A DNA stretch of 64,000 nt from Telopea speciosissima. Taxonomy: Eukaryota > Streptophyta > Magnoliopsida > Proteales > Proteaceae. The DNA lies in NCBI RefSeq assembly GCF_018873765.1, contig NC_057919.1:66334984-66398983 (forward strand), in the 5' to 3' direction. Positions 26,201-36,098 of this stretch are shown here, piece after piece. Position numbers and translations under genes: made by a program. The first letter of the stretch is position 1; each line of letters begins with the position of its first letter. The notes beneath the pieces are model-generated. The model was given only the letters and a program-made list of their open reading frames with translations. It searched no databases and had not been told where the DNA came from.

Positions 26201-29200
26201 AAATGTGTTTATTAAGCTTAAATAAGGCTGTCCATGAAGTTTCGAGGCCTAAATATGGCCAAATACCCCGAGATGGACCCCAGAAATATTGCGAAAAAAA
26301 TGCAATATTTCGGAATATTCGATATCTCGGATATTTCGGATATCTCGGTAGGCCCGAGATACCGATATATCGCGAGATATAGTACTATGGTAATACCAAG
26401 GTGAAGGGATTGGTGGACTCCGATCGACTCCTTGCATCTTGTAGATCGGGAGGTCTTTCTTCTAGTTCTTCGAAGCTGCTGCCATTGAAGGACCTGCATA
26501 TTCCAGTAAGCACTTTATAGTTTTCAGTCATCCCCTTCTTCAACTAATCCTCTGCAGCCTACCCTAACATCCCCCCTTCTATTTTATTTGAATTTCCTGA
26601 ACCCTAGTTCACTTACAGCCTTAACCATCCATTAAAATCCTTACATAATTAAATCACAGCACTCCCTCACCGGCCCCTATACTCGATCTAATTCTCAGCC
26701 CCTTCCCTCCTTCAAAACAACCCTAGAAACCATCATCCCCCCACAAGCTGCCGAAACCCTGTTCCTTCATAATTCTGTCCAGCATCATTCCTTCATTAGA
26801 ATCCCACCATATTTGGACCATAGCTCCCTCATATCACCCCCTACACTCGACTCTAACTTCTGGCCTCTCCCAACAGCTAAACCCTAATTCCCCTCAATCT
26901 CCATTAAAACCCAAACCCTAAATTACAGATCAACCACTTCCAGCCATCATCTAAACATCAAACTTTGGCTGAGTGTCCTTCTTTGCTATTGGGAAACTCC
27001 TGCCCATAATTCCTAATCTTAACCCTAAATCCCAACACCCCCTTCTTCCCCAAAACCCCAAACCCGAAACCCTAATTTTCTAAATTTAAAATCTCACTCA
27101 AACATCTTTAAACCTACACCATTAGACTCCTAAAAGTCTGCCTAGCTTTACTAAATAAGATCCAACCCCATTACCCTAAAAGCTAACCCTAATTTTGACC
27201 TAATTTCCCAATTCTGCCGCAATCGGCCAACAAATTGTGAGATCCTGATTTACCTGGCTCCTAGTAGACCCTTTGTCTATCTAGGACTACATTATCTCTT
27301 CTATGTTATCCAACTCCCATAACTTAAAATAGAAATGCAAATTACATAGATAACCCCAAACAATTAAATAAATCCCTAAATATCCAGCTGAATTGAAAGG
27401 CAGGTTTGGAACTGGTTTGCCTTAGTCTGGGTTTCCAGACCGAGTCAAATCGGTCCAGCTCTGCATATTCAACTGCATCAAAGGCACTCAACCTTGGAGA
27501 CCCTGGACACCTAGGTGTTGCCTTGTGGCCTTGTGATAGGCCACCTTATATTATATCAGGTTTTTTACACTTCACAAGTTTACAATTGGTTTATGTTTAT
27601 TGATAAATATGCTTATATTATATCCTACGCTGTGTTTATTATATGTTAATTTTCTTATATCAAGTTGGATTTGATTTTTAAAGGAAATTGGGTATGGTAG
27701 AGTTAGAATCATGGTACTGTTTATAGTGGATTCCATCACCATAATATAAAATAGAAATGCAAATTATATAAATAACCCCCAAGCAAGTTAATAAAAATCC
27801 CTAAATATCTAGCTGAACTGAAAGGCAGGTTTGGACCTGGTTCACCTTAGTCTGAGTTTCCAGACACAGTCATATCGGTCCAGCCATGTATATGCAACTG
27901 CATCAAAGGTGCTCGACCTTGGAGGCCTTGGACACCTAGGCGTTGCCTTGTGGCCTTGTGATAGCACACCTTATATTATATTAGCTTTTTGACACTTCAC
28001 AAGTTTACGTTGTCTATGTTTATTGCTTAGTTTTTTAGTGAATATGCTTACATTATCCTATGCTTTGTTCATCATATGTTGGCTTTCCCATTTTAGGTCA
28101 TTACTAGCATAAATATATCATATTGCATTAATATGGCTTCTATGTTGTATATTAGCATACTCATATAAAATTAACGTTGTTATATTACATATGCTACATG
28201 CCAAGTGCTGGGCACCTTGTCGCTTATGCGCCCCCTTCCAATGCCTTGGGTCACTTAGTCACCTTGACACCATGCTCAACACCATGTTCTCTCGTCTCCA
28301 CCCCCTTGATTTGGTATATTCAAAATGAAAATCTAAATTACAAAGAAATATATTTGTTAGCTGAAATCAGGTAACTAGTGATGTTACTGATGTCAGTCAT
28401 AAGACTTGATAACAGTTTCACAAAAAATTACCTAACTCCAAATCTTGCACATTCAAGCACCGAAAAGAATAATAATTGGGCTCTTCTACTAGTTAGATAA
28501 AATAGGAAAATCCTAAAAAAATTGCTCATTACAGGGGAATGACCTCTTACTTTGGGTTGGGTAAGTAAGCACAAAAGTATCAAAGGACACGAAAATGTCA
28601 GGCTTGATGCTTTCACGTAAATAACTATGGAAATGAAGTACATGACCCAACCAACCAATTTAGAACCAATCGATTCAAAAGTGTAGTAGTATAAAAATGA
28701 ACAACATTATAGTGTGTAACAATCATGTACAAACTATAGGTACCTGACCAAAGTGCCACAGCATGTCAGTTAAAGCATTATAAAAGGCAGATGCTGTAGA
28801 GGAGTCCATGCGCTTCACTTCATCAAAAAGAGATTGAGCTTGAACCCACACTTTCTCCCTACTGCCCATTAGCAGCCCATGTGCAACACCATATACTTGA
28901 TTATCGAACAACCGGAGTTCCTCTAACAAAATTGAAGCATCTTCAAAAGAATTGCAACGGCTGCACAGAGAGGAAATCACATCATAAATGCATTATATAG
29001 AATACTTACAGGATAAGATATAAGCGACTACATCATCATGTACAATGGAGCACTGTAAAGATTACAAAAGGCAGAGTATGGAGTAGGCCAACCACAACTT
29101 GTGGGCATACTAATATACCACCTAGAACAATGGGTGGGCCCAAGGCAGGTTACCACTTCTAGGAAGCAGAAAGAGTTGAAGTAAATAAATCCCGGCCATA

Positions 29201-32200
29201 GCACCATTCTAAACCAAGTCTACCTGATTACTCATCCACATTAGCATTTACTGCTTTTTGAAAATAAAGCAAGGGAATATGAATGCCAGCTCATTAATTA
29301 AAAATTTTGAAATATAAACACAGATAAATTGTAAGGGGATCACCAAATTCAGTCAAAAAGCCAACAACTGCTTGGAGGTCTAAATATTGAAAGAAATCAA
29401 ACACTTATTGCAAATTAGCGCTACTTATATTATTGACAAAAAATACAATAAGTTTAGACAACCGATACTTCAGAGGCGAAATGATGCAATTAAATGCAAA
29501 CCTTTGCACAGGTTATACTTGAAATTTACACTGGAAGTTGCCACTATTTGTATTATTGGCAAATATTAACAAATTTAGCTTGCAATTGACATTGAAAGTT
29601 GTTACTAGTTATATTATTGGCAAAAATATTAACAAATTTAGACGACCAATATTTCAGAGGAAAAAGATGAGAATTTAAAAAACTTTGCACAGATAATAAA
29701 TTAATAATTGATATTTAAAGTCTTCATGTTCTTGTTCCAATATAAAGAGAAATACTCTTCACCAGAGGTCCTTCAGTGTTTTTTTTTGGGTTTCCATATT
29801 TTCCAGGGGGGGGGGGGGTAATTAAAACAACCTGGGAACTTGATTGTAGTAGTTTCAACAATGGCAACAATGATGTCAAATGGAGTTAGCAACAATTGTT
29901 GGGATTGGAAGTGAGTGAAATGGCCAATCAGTGGAAGAAGCAGCAACCTACGAGAGTAACATCATGGGAAGCTAGCCGCAATAGTAGCAAAGATATTGAT
30001 CAGTGGAAGCAATAACAAAAGAATGTAAATTGACAGTGGATGAGGCAACCAAGTTCAGCAATGACAAGTGGTAGTAGTGGGATTACAGTGCCCTCGGTTG
30101 TATGAAGATGAGGACAATTAGGCGGTCACTGAGTTGATTGAAAGAGAGCTGGCATATTACTATTGGATTTTAAAAGCTATATTCACATGATCACATCAAT
30201 CCTTCGTCTCCTCTTAAAAAATGCGTAATCCTACTTTCCTCTAAAAAATGGTTTACAATCCTATTGTCATATGATACCTGTATTAAATGCAAAGTGTTAG
30301 CAATTAAACTAAAATATCATAAAATTAATAAAAAATTGAAATATAAAAAGGAGCCCTTGTCATCATAAACTGCTCCAATGGTAACCCCACTCTCTCTAGC
30401 TTTAGAAAACCTTCCAGTGCAAGAAAATATACACTCTCTACAGCTGCATCAGAACTTTTAAATTTTGGATTTCAAGATCAGAATTGTGGTAGGCGACTTC
30501 CCCCGAAACCTCCAAATCTGGACACAGAATGCTGGCGCCCCTTTTCCTTCCTCTCTGGCATCTACACCTATGTTCTGTTGATGCAACAGTTTCTTCTGTT
30601 ATTGCGGTTGCCACCAGGACCCCATATAAAACAGGAGAGTGATACAACCTTCACTGCTTAGTAGTCAAGATGAGATGATCAACAAGACCACCCTTTTTTT
30701 TTTTAAGATAATGTAAGTGGCTAGTTGCTCTTCTGTGACTTATGGAGCCTCAGAAGAGGGCCTTCCTGGTTTAAGGGTATCAGTTCTGGTTCCTGGTAAC
30801 TGGCTGCCAGATGCAGAGAAGGGTTGGAAGACAAGTGGATGACAAAGTCATACCGAAATTCCAGCTGCCAAACAATTAGTGAATTAAAGGCAGTTTATAC
30901 TCGTCCCATCCAGGAGGTGATTAGTAATCTAGAAATTTGTGCTCATTTCCTTACTGTAACTTACATAGCTTGTTGAACACAAGAAATGTAAAGTTGCAGA
31001 AATTGTTTGACATGAACCAGAAAAGAACAGATTCCCACAAAAATTAATTTTCAGGCTCTATATGCTAATTCTGGAGGTTTATCTGGTTTTGGGACTCCCT
31101 AAACCCTAGCCCATTTTGGGTTTTCGGTTCAGTGGCTCCAGTAAAGCTCCTCTGGACGAAGCTTGCAGCAGATTGCCCTTACATGATGAGCCCTATGACA
31201 CTGCCGAAGAACTGAAAGATGATGATACTGGAAAGAGTGATTTCAACTGATGAATTTTCTTACACTTGTGCCCGTTGTTGCTCAAAGATGATGGTTATGT
31301 ATTGTCTTGAACACAGGGGACTTTGCCTCCTCCTTTCCTCTTCTCTCTCTCTGGAAAAAAGGGACACATCGTAATCTTCTCACCCACCCCTGCTTGCATA
31401 GCTCTATCACTTGGGTCAGCATGGAATATTGAGCTGCTATCTGAACAAAACAAGAATGAGACCTCTCGATTGAATCCAGTTGCTTATTCAAGGAACCCTC
31501 GCTTCCCAGACAACATTCCCTGGGGTAGGTCCTTGCCGGCACTGGTAGGGCTTGCTCCACCTCTATCGAATCGATTGGATCCTCCTGATTCTCCTCATCA
31601 TTTTCGTCACAGACCTTGTTCTTTCATAGCGATTCAATCTCGGTTATGATAGATGACGTCCGAAGAATCGATGGTCCTGAACATTACTTATGGAGCCCCA
31701 TTGTTTGTATCGCAGTAAAGATAATATCTTGTACCTGAACCAGTGGCTCACTTTTTCTAAGCAATGGGGAAGAGGACCGAAACATGCTTCCCCCGGACCG
31801 ATACTCTATCCAGATCTCAAAATGGAAGAACGAGCTAGGAGGCCGGCGGGCAAAGACAGCGGGTGGGCAGGGCCTTGGCGAGACGTTCTTCTTTCTTTCG
31901 GGTGAAAACAGCAACTAATGCTCTTTCTCCGTCGTCGAATACGGATACGAACTTTCAAAGGTAGGATCAAGCCTAGCATCCCTAGAGCCATATGAAGACT
32001 AGCCTGCCCTTCCAATCGGGGTTATTACGGGTCCAGTATCAGCAATACCAGCCAATCGTGTTGGTGCGGTGGGTCCTAAGACTCATAAGAAACTTGAATC
32101 TATTTGAAATACATTTTCATTATCGAGGAAGGTGTTTGCTGTGCTCTCTCTCACACACACCAAGCACTGAAGCAACAAGGGAAAAATGACTGAACACCAC

Positions 32201-35063
32201 AGCAACAAGGAGGAAACAATAACCCGTGCCTTCAAGGGAGCACAACTGCAATCCCCTTCTTACCCTTTGAACCAGGAAAAGTGTCAAACAGAGGGCAATT
32301 AGAATTTCATCATATTTATAGGTTCTACCCTGTCTTCTATCTACGGTCAAGACTGAAGAGTAGTTTTCGTCTGTTATGACCTCTTCTATGATGGACATAG
32401 ATGGCATGTACATGTGCAACATATATCTTAGAATCCAAGGGTAAGGAGGAGTGCTATGATTCAGATTGGAGGAACTAAAAGAGCAAGGGCAGGCCTAAAA
32501 AGACTTTGGAGGATCATAAAAAATTTAATCAACAGAGGAACCATCTCACACTTATGGTTTCACCTCAAGCCACCTTCTGAGAGAAGATGCATTGGCTGGA
32601 AAGGGCATTGAAAGACATCATTTTGATGGTTTGATGCCAAATTAGCAAACTAATCACATCAGTTGACTCTAAGGTGGCATTTCTGAGGTTATTCTGATAA
32701 CTGAATAAGTAGTTAATAACTTGTTTGTTTAATTATAAGCTATTGATCCTCTACTTTGTTTGTTTAATTTGAAAGCAAAGCCTGCCACTGCTGCAATAAA
32801 TCAAAAAAGCAAAGTTGCTCAATAAACACAAGATACATACAGAATTCTAAGCTGAATTTTGGAAGGATAAATATATGATTGAGCATAGTAGCATACGTAT
32901 AATGCGAATACTAGGAGCTAGTGTAAACACAAATACGAGAGTGGAATTACATCCTTAATTCCATTTTATTTTATTTTTGAGGGGGAAGGGGTGGTGGGGT
33001 AGGGAATACTAAAACTTCTTCAAATGAGACCATGATATTGATGCTAGTGTAAACACAAATACAAGAGTGAGGTGACAGTTCAACTTCTAAATGAGTTAAG
33101 AATTATCATGAAATAAGATGCAAAGTTTGTAAAAAAATGTGTACCTGCAAGCATTTAAAATGGCAGAGAAGGTGACAACATTTGGTTTTATTTCCAGCTC
33201 ATGCATCTTATGAAAAAGACCCAGGATGCATATGATCTCCTGAGACTTCCTATTTGAATCTTCCTTCAAAGAATGAACTTTTTCAGCTGTTAGCTGCCCA
33301 AAAATCTTTATAACCTGGTTATTCTCCTCTATATGTCCCACAGTGCTTTCAGTACTATCCTTTATATCAATATAAGTTAAAGACTCGGTATGTGTCCCAT
33401 TAGTTCCATCAGTTGCATATTCCTCAAACTTTGCAGTTGCTGACCGGCCAAAGGCATCGATGATTGAATTATAAGTTACAACATTAGGCCGGATCCCTTC
33501 TCTTGTCATCTCATCAAGCAGGGACACGGCAGACTCCACCAATCCATTCTTACATAAAGCATCGATCAATGCACTGTACAAAACAACATCTGCCTTCAAG
33601 CCTGCCAGCTTAAACTCTCTAAAAAATTCCATTGCCTCCTTGTACAGACCACCTTTGGAGTATGCATCAATCAATGTAGAGTAGGTCAAGACGTTAGGAG
33701 AAATACATTCCAATTTCATCTCTTCAAACAATTTTTTAAGTTCATCATATTTTCCCTGTTTCCCATATCCCCCAAGAAGCGCGTTGTAAGTAACAGCATC
33801 TTTTTTAATTCCGGATGTCTCCATCTCCTTGCAGACAGCCAGAGCTTCCTCAAACTTACCAAGCTTTGCATAAATGGAAAGTAGTGTATTGTATGAAACT
33901 CGATCCAAACCAATGCCAAGGAGCTTCATCTTGTTAAATAAATTCAGTGCTTCATCTAATCTTCCAGCTTTGGCATAGCCATCAATCACAGTGCTGTAAG
34001 TCACGACAGTAGGCAACACATTCTTCTCCGACATCTCCGACATTACCTCGTAAGCCAAATCCATCTGCCCACCTTTACAAACTGCGTCCAATAGTGTATT
34101 ATATGTGAAAATATCCCGATCAATACCCCTATAAGCCATCTCATTGAACATGTTCATAGCCTCCTGCCACAACCCGCCGCGACTACACACAGCAAGAAGA
34201 GAATTAAAGGTGATGCGGTCAGGTTGCACACCTTTGGTCACCATCTCATCGAATATCTTTACCGCGTGATTAAATTCTACACCTCCTTTCCCACAAGCAT
34301 CAATCACAGCATTATAGGTCACCAAGTTAGGCCTCAGACCACTTTCCTTCATCGACTCGAAAACTTTTATGGCTTCCTCGCAAAACCCACTGCGGCCATA
34401 AGCACTAATCAAAGCCGAAAATGCATAAACTGTATTACCGTAGCCGTCGACGTTGGCTGTCTCGAACACACTCCTGGCAAGATCAACCCGCCCCAACCTA
34501 CCAAGAATACTGATCATAGCACTGGCCAGTTTACCCTGCTCGTTCCGCTTTCGTTCTCTCCGCACGGCGAACTCGAAGCATCTAATCGCCATGGAGCACT
34601 CACCGCGATTCCCCAACTCCCGAAGCAAGAAAGTGTAATCTTCGGAACCAGAGAGCTTGGTCTCGAAGCTCATAAGGACAGATTCGAGGGCGTTTTCGTC
34701 CCCAGCAAATCGGATAGCTTGTTGCAGAGCTTCCTCAGCTACGGAGGTGTGTCGGCTTCCCATGGCGGTCTTGGGGCGGCCGAAGTGCATCTTAGAAACG
34801 AAACGAGTAGAGCGGCGGCCACGGAAATCGGGACCGAGCTCGGAAGTTGACGGAGGGAGAGGAGAGAGGGATGGGAAATTAGGGTCACGGGAAAGGGTGG
34901 ACGAGTTACCTTGTTTCGCAGCATTTCGAGTAGAGGGAGAAGAGGCGCCAAGAGAGACCTTATTGGAGCTCCAGCGGGGGTTGTTTTGATGGTGATTATG
35001 AGGATGGTTTTGGTAAGGTTTGGTCGAAGTGATAGAGCAGTGCGGGGGAGTGGAAGAAGCCAT
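14000..35063 (-). CDS. GUN1: GUN1, plastid PPR-SMR retrograde-signalling protein (4 exons)
   Basis: GUN1 is a chloroplast nucleoid-associated PPR-SMR protein that integrates plastid-to-nucleus signals and affects plastid protein homeostasis and tetrapyrrole metabolism. The exons are 33145-35063, 28744-28960, 14382-14566 and 14000-14264. All junctions are GT..AG and the phases join without a break, giving 861 residues; Arabidopsis GUN1 is slightly longer. The first 59 residues lack acidic amino acids and are rich in Ser, Asn, His and Pro, as in a transit peptide. About 11 PPR motifs run from about residue 176 to 545, with units ending in patterns such as [18 protein letters not shown] spacer follows, then one more PPR across the exon 1-2 junction. 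The SMR domain covers about residues 738-820 with LDLH and TGWGKHS. Introns are 4184, 14177 and 117 bp. The long ones are full of mobile elements, yet every exon remains open, so the gene is probably functional. Confidence 0.95.
14382..14566 (-). CDS. GUN1: GUN1 exon 3
   Basis: Residues 713-773 plus two bases of codon 774. It contains the SMR start, [11 protein letters not shown]. Acceptor TTGTAG at 14567, donor AAG|GTATGC at 14382/14381. It lies 14.2 kb downstream of exon 2. Confidence 0.94.
14567..18769. other. GUN1 intron 2, 3' part: unassigned repeats
   Basis: No coding gene is visible. It holds GATA/CGATAT-rich words at 15800-15945, including two near-copies of an AAAAATCACCTTA segment. 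A (GA)n microsatellite lies at 16424-16447 in a GC-richer tract that resembles a 5' UTR on the minus strand with a possible donor near 16394. A partial copy of the CATAGTTGTCA-type MITE lies near 17753-17815. Confidence 0.5.
16424..16447. repeat. (GA)n microsatellite
   Basis: Twelve GA dinucleotides in GUN1 intron 2. Confidence 0.85.
18801..18910. mobile_element. 110-bp hAT MITE
   Basis: The ends are CATAGTTGTCA and TTGACAACTATG (inverted). A perfect 8-bp duplication ATCCCAAC flanks it (18793-18800, 18911-18918). It sits in the 3' end of the LINE remnant. Diverged relatives appear near 17753 and at about 49089-49157. Confidence 0.9.
19463..20434 (+). mobile_element. Solo LTR (972 bp) inside the LINE
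   Basis: It starts TGATGTAA and ends TTACATTA, a near-perfect inverted end pair whose final CA has become TA. A 5-bp duplication GTTGA flanks it (19458-19462, 20435-20439). The 3' part is a CCCTAAACCCTAA-rich tract. It carries no coding region. The neighbouring sequence at 20947-27294 has matching ends and tail and is probably the same family. Confidence 0.75.
21428..26389 (+). mobile_element. 4.96-kb hAT element with decayed transposase
   Basis: A perfect 8-bp target duplication GTAATACC flanks it (21420-21427, 26390-26397). The inverted ends are CATGGTATAAAATCTCGCGA on the left and, reverse-complemented, CATAGTACTATATCTCGCGA on the right. Subterminal regions (21440-21690 and 26280-26385) are packed with ATATCGCGA and GATATTTCG words, which are probable transposase-binding sites. 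The transposase remnant lies on the plus strand at 22471-25516. Confidence 0.92.
22471..25516 (+). pseudogene. hAT transposase remnant (BED, DUF659, hAT dimerisation)
   Basis: A BED-type zinc finger is at about 22590-22740 ([16 protein letters not shown]). A DUF659-like block is at about 23270-23560 ([12 protein letters not shown] then [14 protein letters not shown]). Core fragments run 23560-24180 ([17 protein letters not shown]). A hAT C-terminal dimerisation-like block is at about 24300-24910 ([31 protein letters not shown]). The pieces are in several frames with many stops and indels, so no intact protein is made. The last ORF (24995-25516) has an Asp/Gly-rich segment and a basic QKRRGRQTR stretch. 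The domain order matches plant hAT transposases. Confidence 0.85.
27324..28090. repeat. Tandem direct duplication, period ~422 bp
   Basis: Copy 1 (about 27324-27660) and copy 2 (about 27746-28090) share blocks such as AAATAGAAATGCAAATTA, GAAAGGCAGGTTTGGA and GTTGCCTTGTGGCCTTGTGA. Identity is roughly 85-90% by eye. It lies in GUN1 intron 2, next to the solo LTR. Confidence 0.75.
28744..28960 (-). CDS. GUN1: GUN1 exon 2
   Basis: Encodes the end of split codon 640 and residues 641-712, including [12 protein letters not shown]. Acceptor TGTGCAG at 28961, donor TCAG|GTACC at 28744/28743. Confidence 0.94.
28961..31449. other. GUN1 intron 1, 3' part
   Basis: AT-rich sequence with imperfect direct repeats of about 100-150 bp at 29400-29700 (TTATATTATTGGCAAAAAT, TTAACAAATTTAG) and a poly(G) run near 29806-29818. 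No gene is recognised. Confidence 0.5.
31450..32080. other. GC-rich tract, possible organellar insertion (NUMT/NUPT)
   Basis: This stretch is visibly richer in GC than the rest of the intron (for example GGAGGCCGGCGGGCAAAGAC near 31839) and lacks its A/T runs. Word style resembles plant mitochondrial intergenic DNA. I recognise no organellar gene in it, the ends are approximate, and a database match would be needed to assign it. Confidence 0.35.
33145..35063 (-). CDS. GUN1: GUN1 exon 1
   Basis: Residues 1-639 plus two bases of codon 640. It starts at ATG 35061-35063 and encodes the transit peptide and most PPR repeats. The donor is TTGCAG|GTACAC at 33145/33144. Confidence 0.95.
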
Positions 35064-35944
35064 TCAAGATGGAACTTAGCGGAGAAACTGAAGAAATAGG
35101 GAAAATATAAAGATATAATTAAGGAAACTGTAGTAGCAGCAGCATCTTTCCCCCGATTTCTCCGGATTTTTGGGTATGAATCATCAACCACGAAAAGGGT
35201 GGTGAAGAAAGGAAAGAGACGACCTGGAAGCTTTGAAGGTCCAGCTCAAAGCTGTCAAAGCCTCAAAATCTTCCATTTTTCTGCAATATTATCTTGAAGA
35301 AGATATTCCAGAGTCCAGACTTCCACAATCTAGGAACCGATAAATCTTGCTATCACGCTATCTGCGATCTAGCCGGACCCTCATTACATACTTTATTACC
35401 TCCTCTCTCGTGAATCTTGAAGAGTCGTCGTCATCGTGATTGAGAATATCCCTTTCCTGCACTCTAAATTTCGTGATTGTAATATTGTGTATGACTAATC
35501 CTATGGTTGCAGAGCATCCAACCGTCCGTCCCGTGGTTGAATAATTCTCCACGGTTTCGGTACACACTGTATCGGTATCGGATTGGCATTGGAATCGGCC
35601 TGGAGCTGTGGTTCGGAAATCGGAATTGAGGTCAAATTGGTTCGATCAAAACAGTAGGAATCGGTCCCAACGAATCGACCAATATGAAGTGTATAGAATC
35701 AAGATCGTGATCGATTACAATCCAAATTAGTTGATTCATTCATAGAGCTGATTATTAACAATGATTGAAACCGATATCGATACTGATACATAAGACCTTG
35801 TTACCGATCCTTTGCGGATTATATGGTTTTTTACATTACCATTGGTGTGGTGTGAGAGATTTCTTTCCACGAAACCCCCTCTGTTTATTGTTCTAAGAAA
35901 AAAAAAAAACTCTTAATTTAATATTATTTTTTTATTAGCTATCA
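35064..35944. other. GUN1 upstream region
   Basis: The first 100-200 bp upstream of the ATG are presumably GUN1 5' UTR and promoter; an ATATAAAG word lies at 35106-35113. From 35560 to 35820 there are repeated TCGGTATCGG/CGATATCG words like an eroded hAT MITE, but no target duplication was found. Confidence 0.45.
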
Positions 35945-36090
35945 TTTATGATAGTTGTGCTTGGTGCGTTGGTCAAGTGCTCATTTGCTGAATGTTTGGT
36001 CATGGGTTCAAATCCTAGAAACGGAAGACTTGTGCACTGGGTGTTTCCTCCTTTCCTAGGAGGCAAGGTGGTCATTTTGTGCCTCTCTGT
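35945..36090 (+). mobile_element. tRNA-derived SINE
   Basis: Box A TGGTGCGTTGGTCAAGTG and box B GGGTTCAAATCCTAG lie about 35 bp apart, followed by a non-tRNA body (GCACTGGGTGTTTCC). There is no acceptor stem, so it is not a tRNA gene. Confidence 0.5.
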
Positions 36091-36098
36091 TTCTAGCA

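Larger units (their letters stand above)
20947..27294 (+). mobile_element. Second solo LTR of the same type, split by a hAT element
   Basis: It starts TGATGCAG and ends CTACATTA, resembling the 19463-20434 copy at both ends and in the CCCTAA-rich 3' part. Without the inserted hAT element it is about 1.4 kb. The flanks ACTCT and TCTCT differ at one base, so the duplication is eroded or the ends are off by a base or two. No gag or pol is visible. Confidence 0.5.

Noticed and set aside
34224..34989. Plus-strand ORFs of 61-208 codons opposite GUN1 exon 1
   Set aside because: Antisense shadows of the GUN1 coding strand with no domain.
14000..35063. GUN1 as a pseudogene because of the large intron
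   Set aside because: All splice sites are GT..AG, phases sum to a whole number of codons and no internal stop is seen.
35560..35820. TCGGTATCGG-rich segment as another hAT MITE
   Set aside because: The words fit, but no matching 8-bp flanks or clear inverted ends could be found.
35945..36090. tRNA gene
   Set aside because: Box A and box B are present but no acceptor stem or anticodon arm closes; it fits a SINE head.
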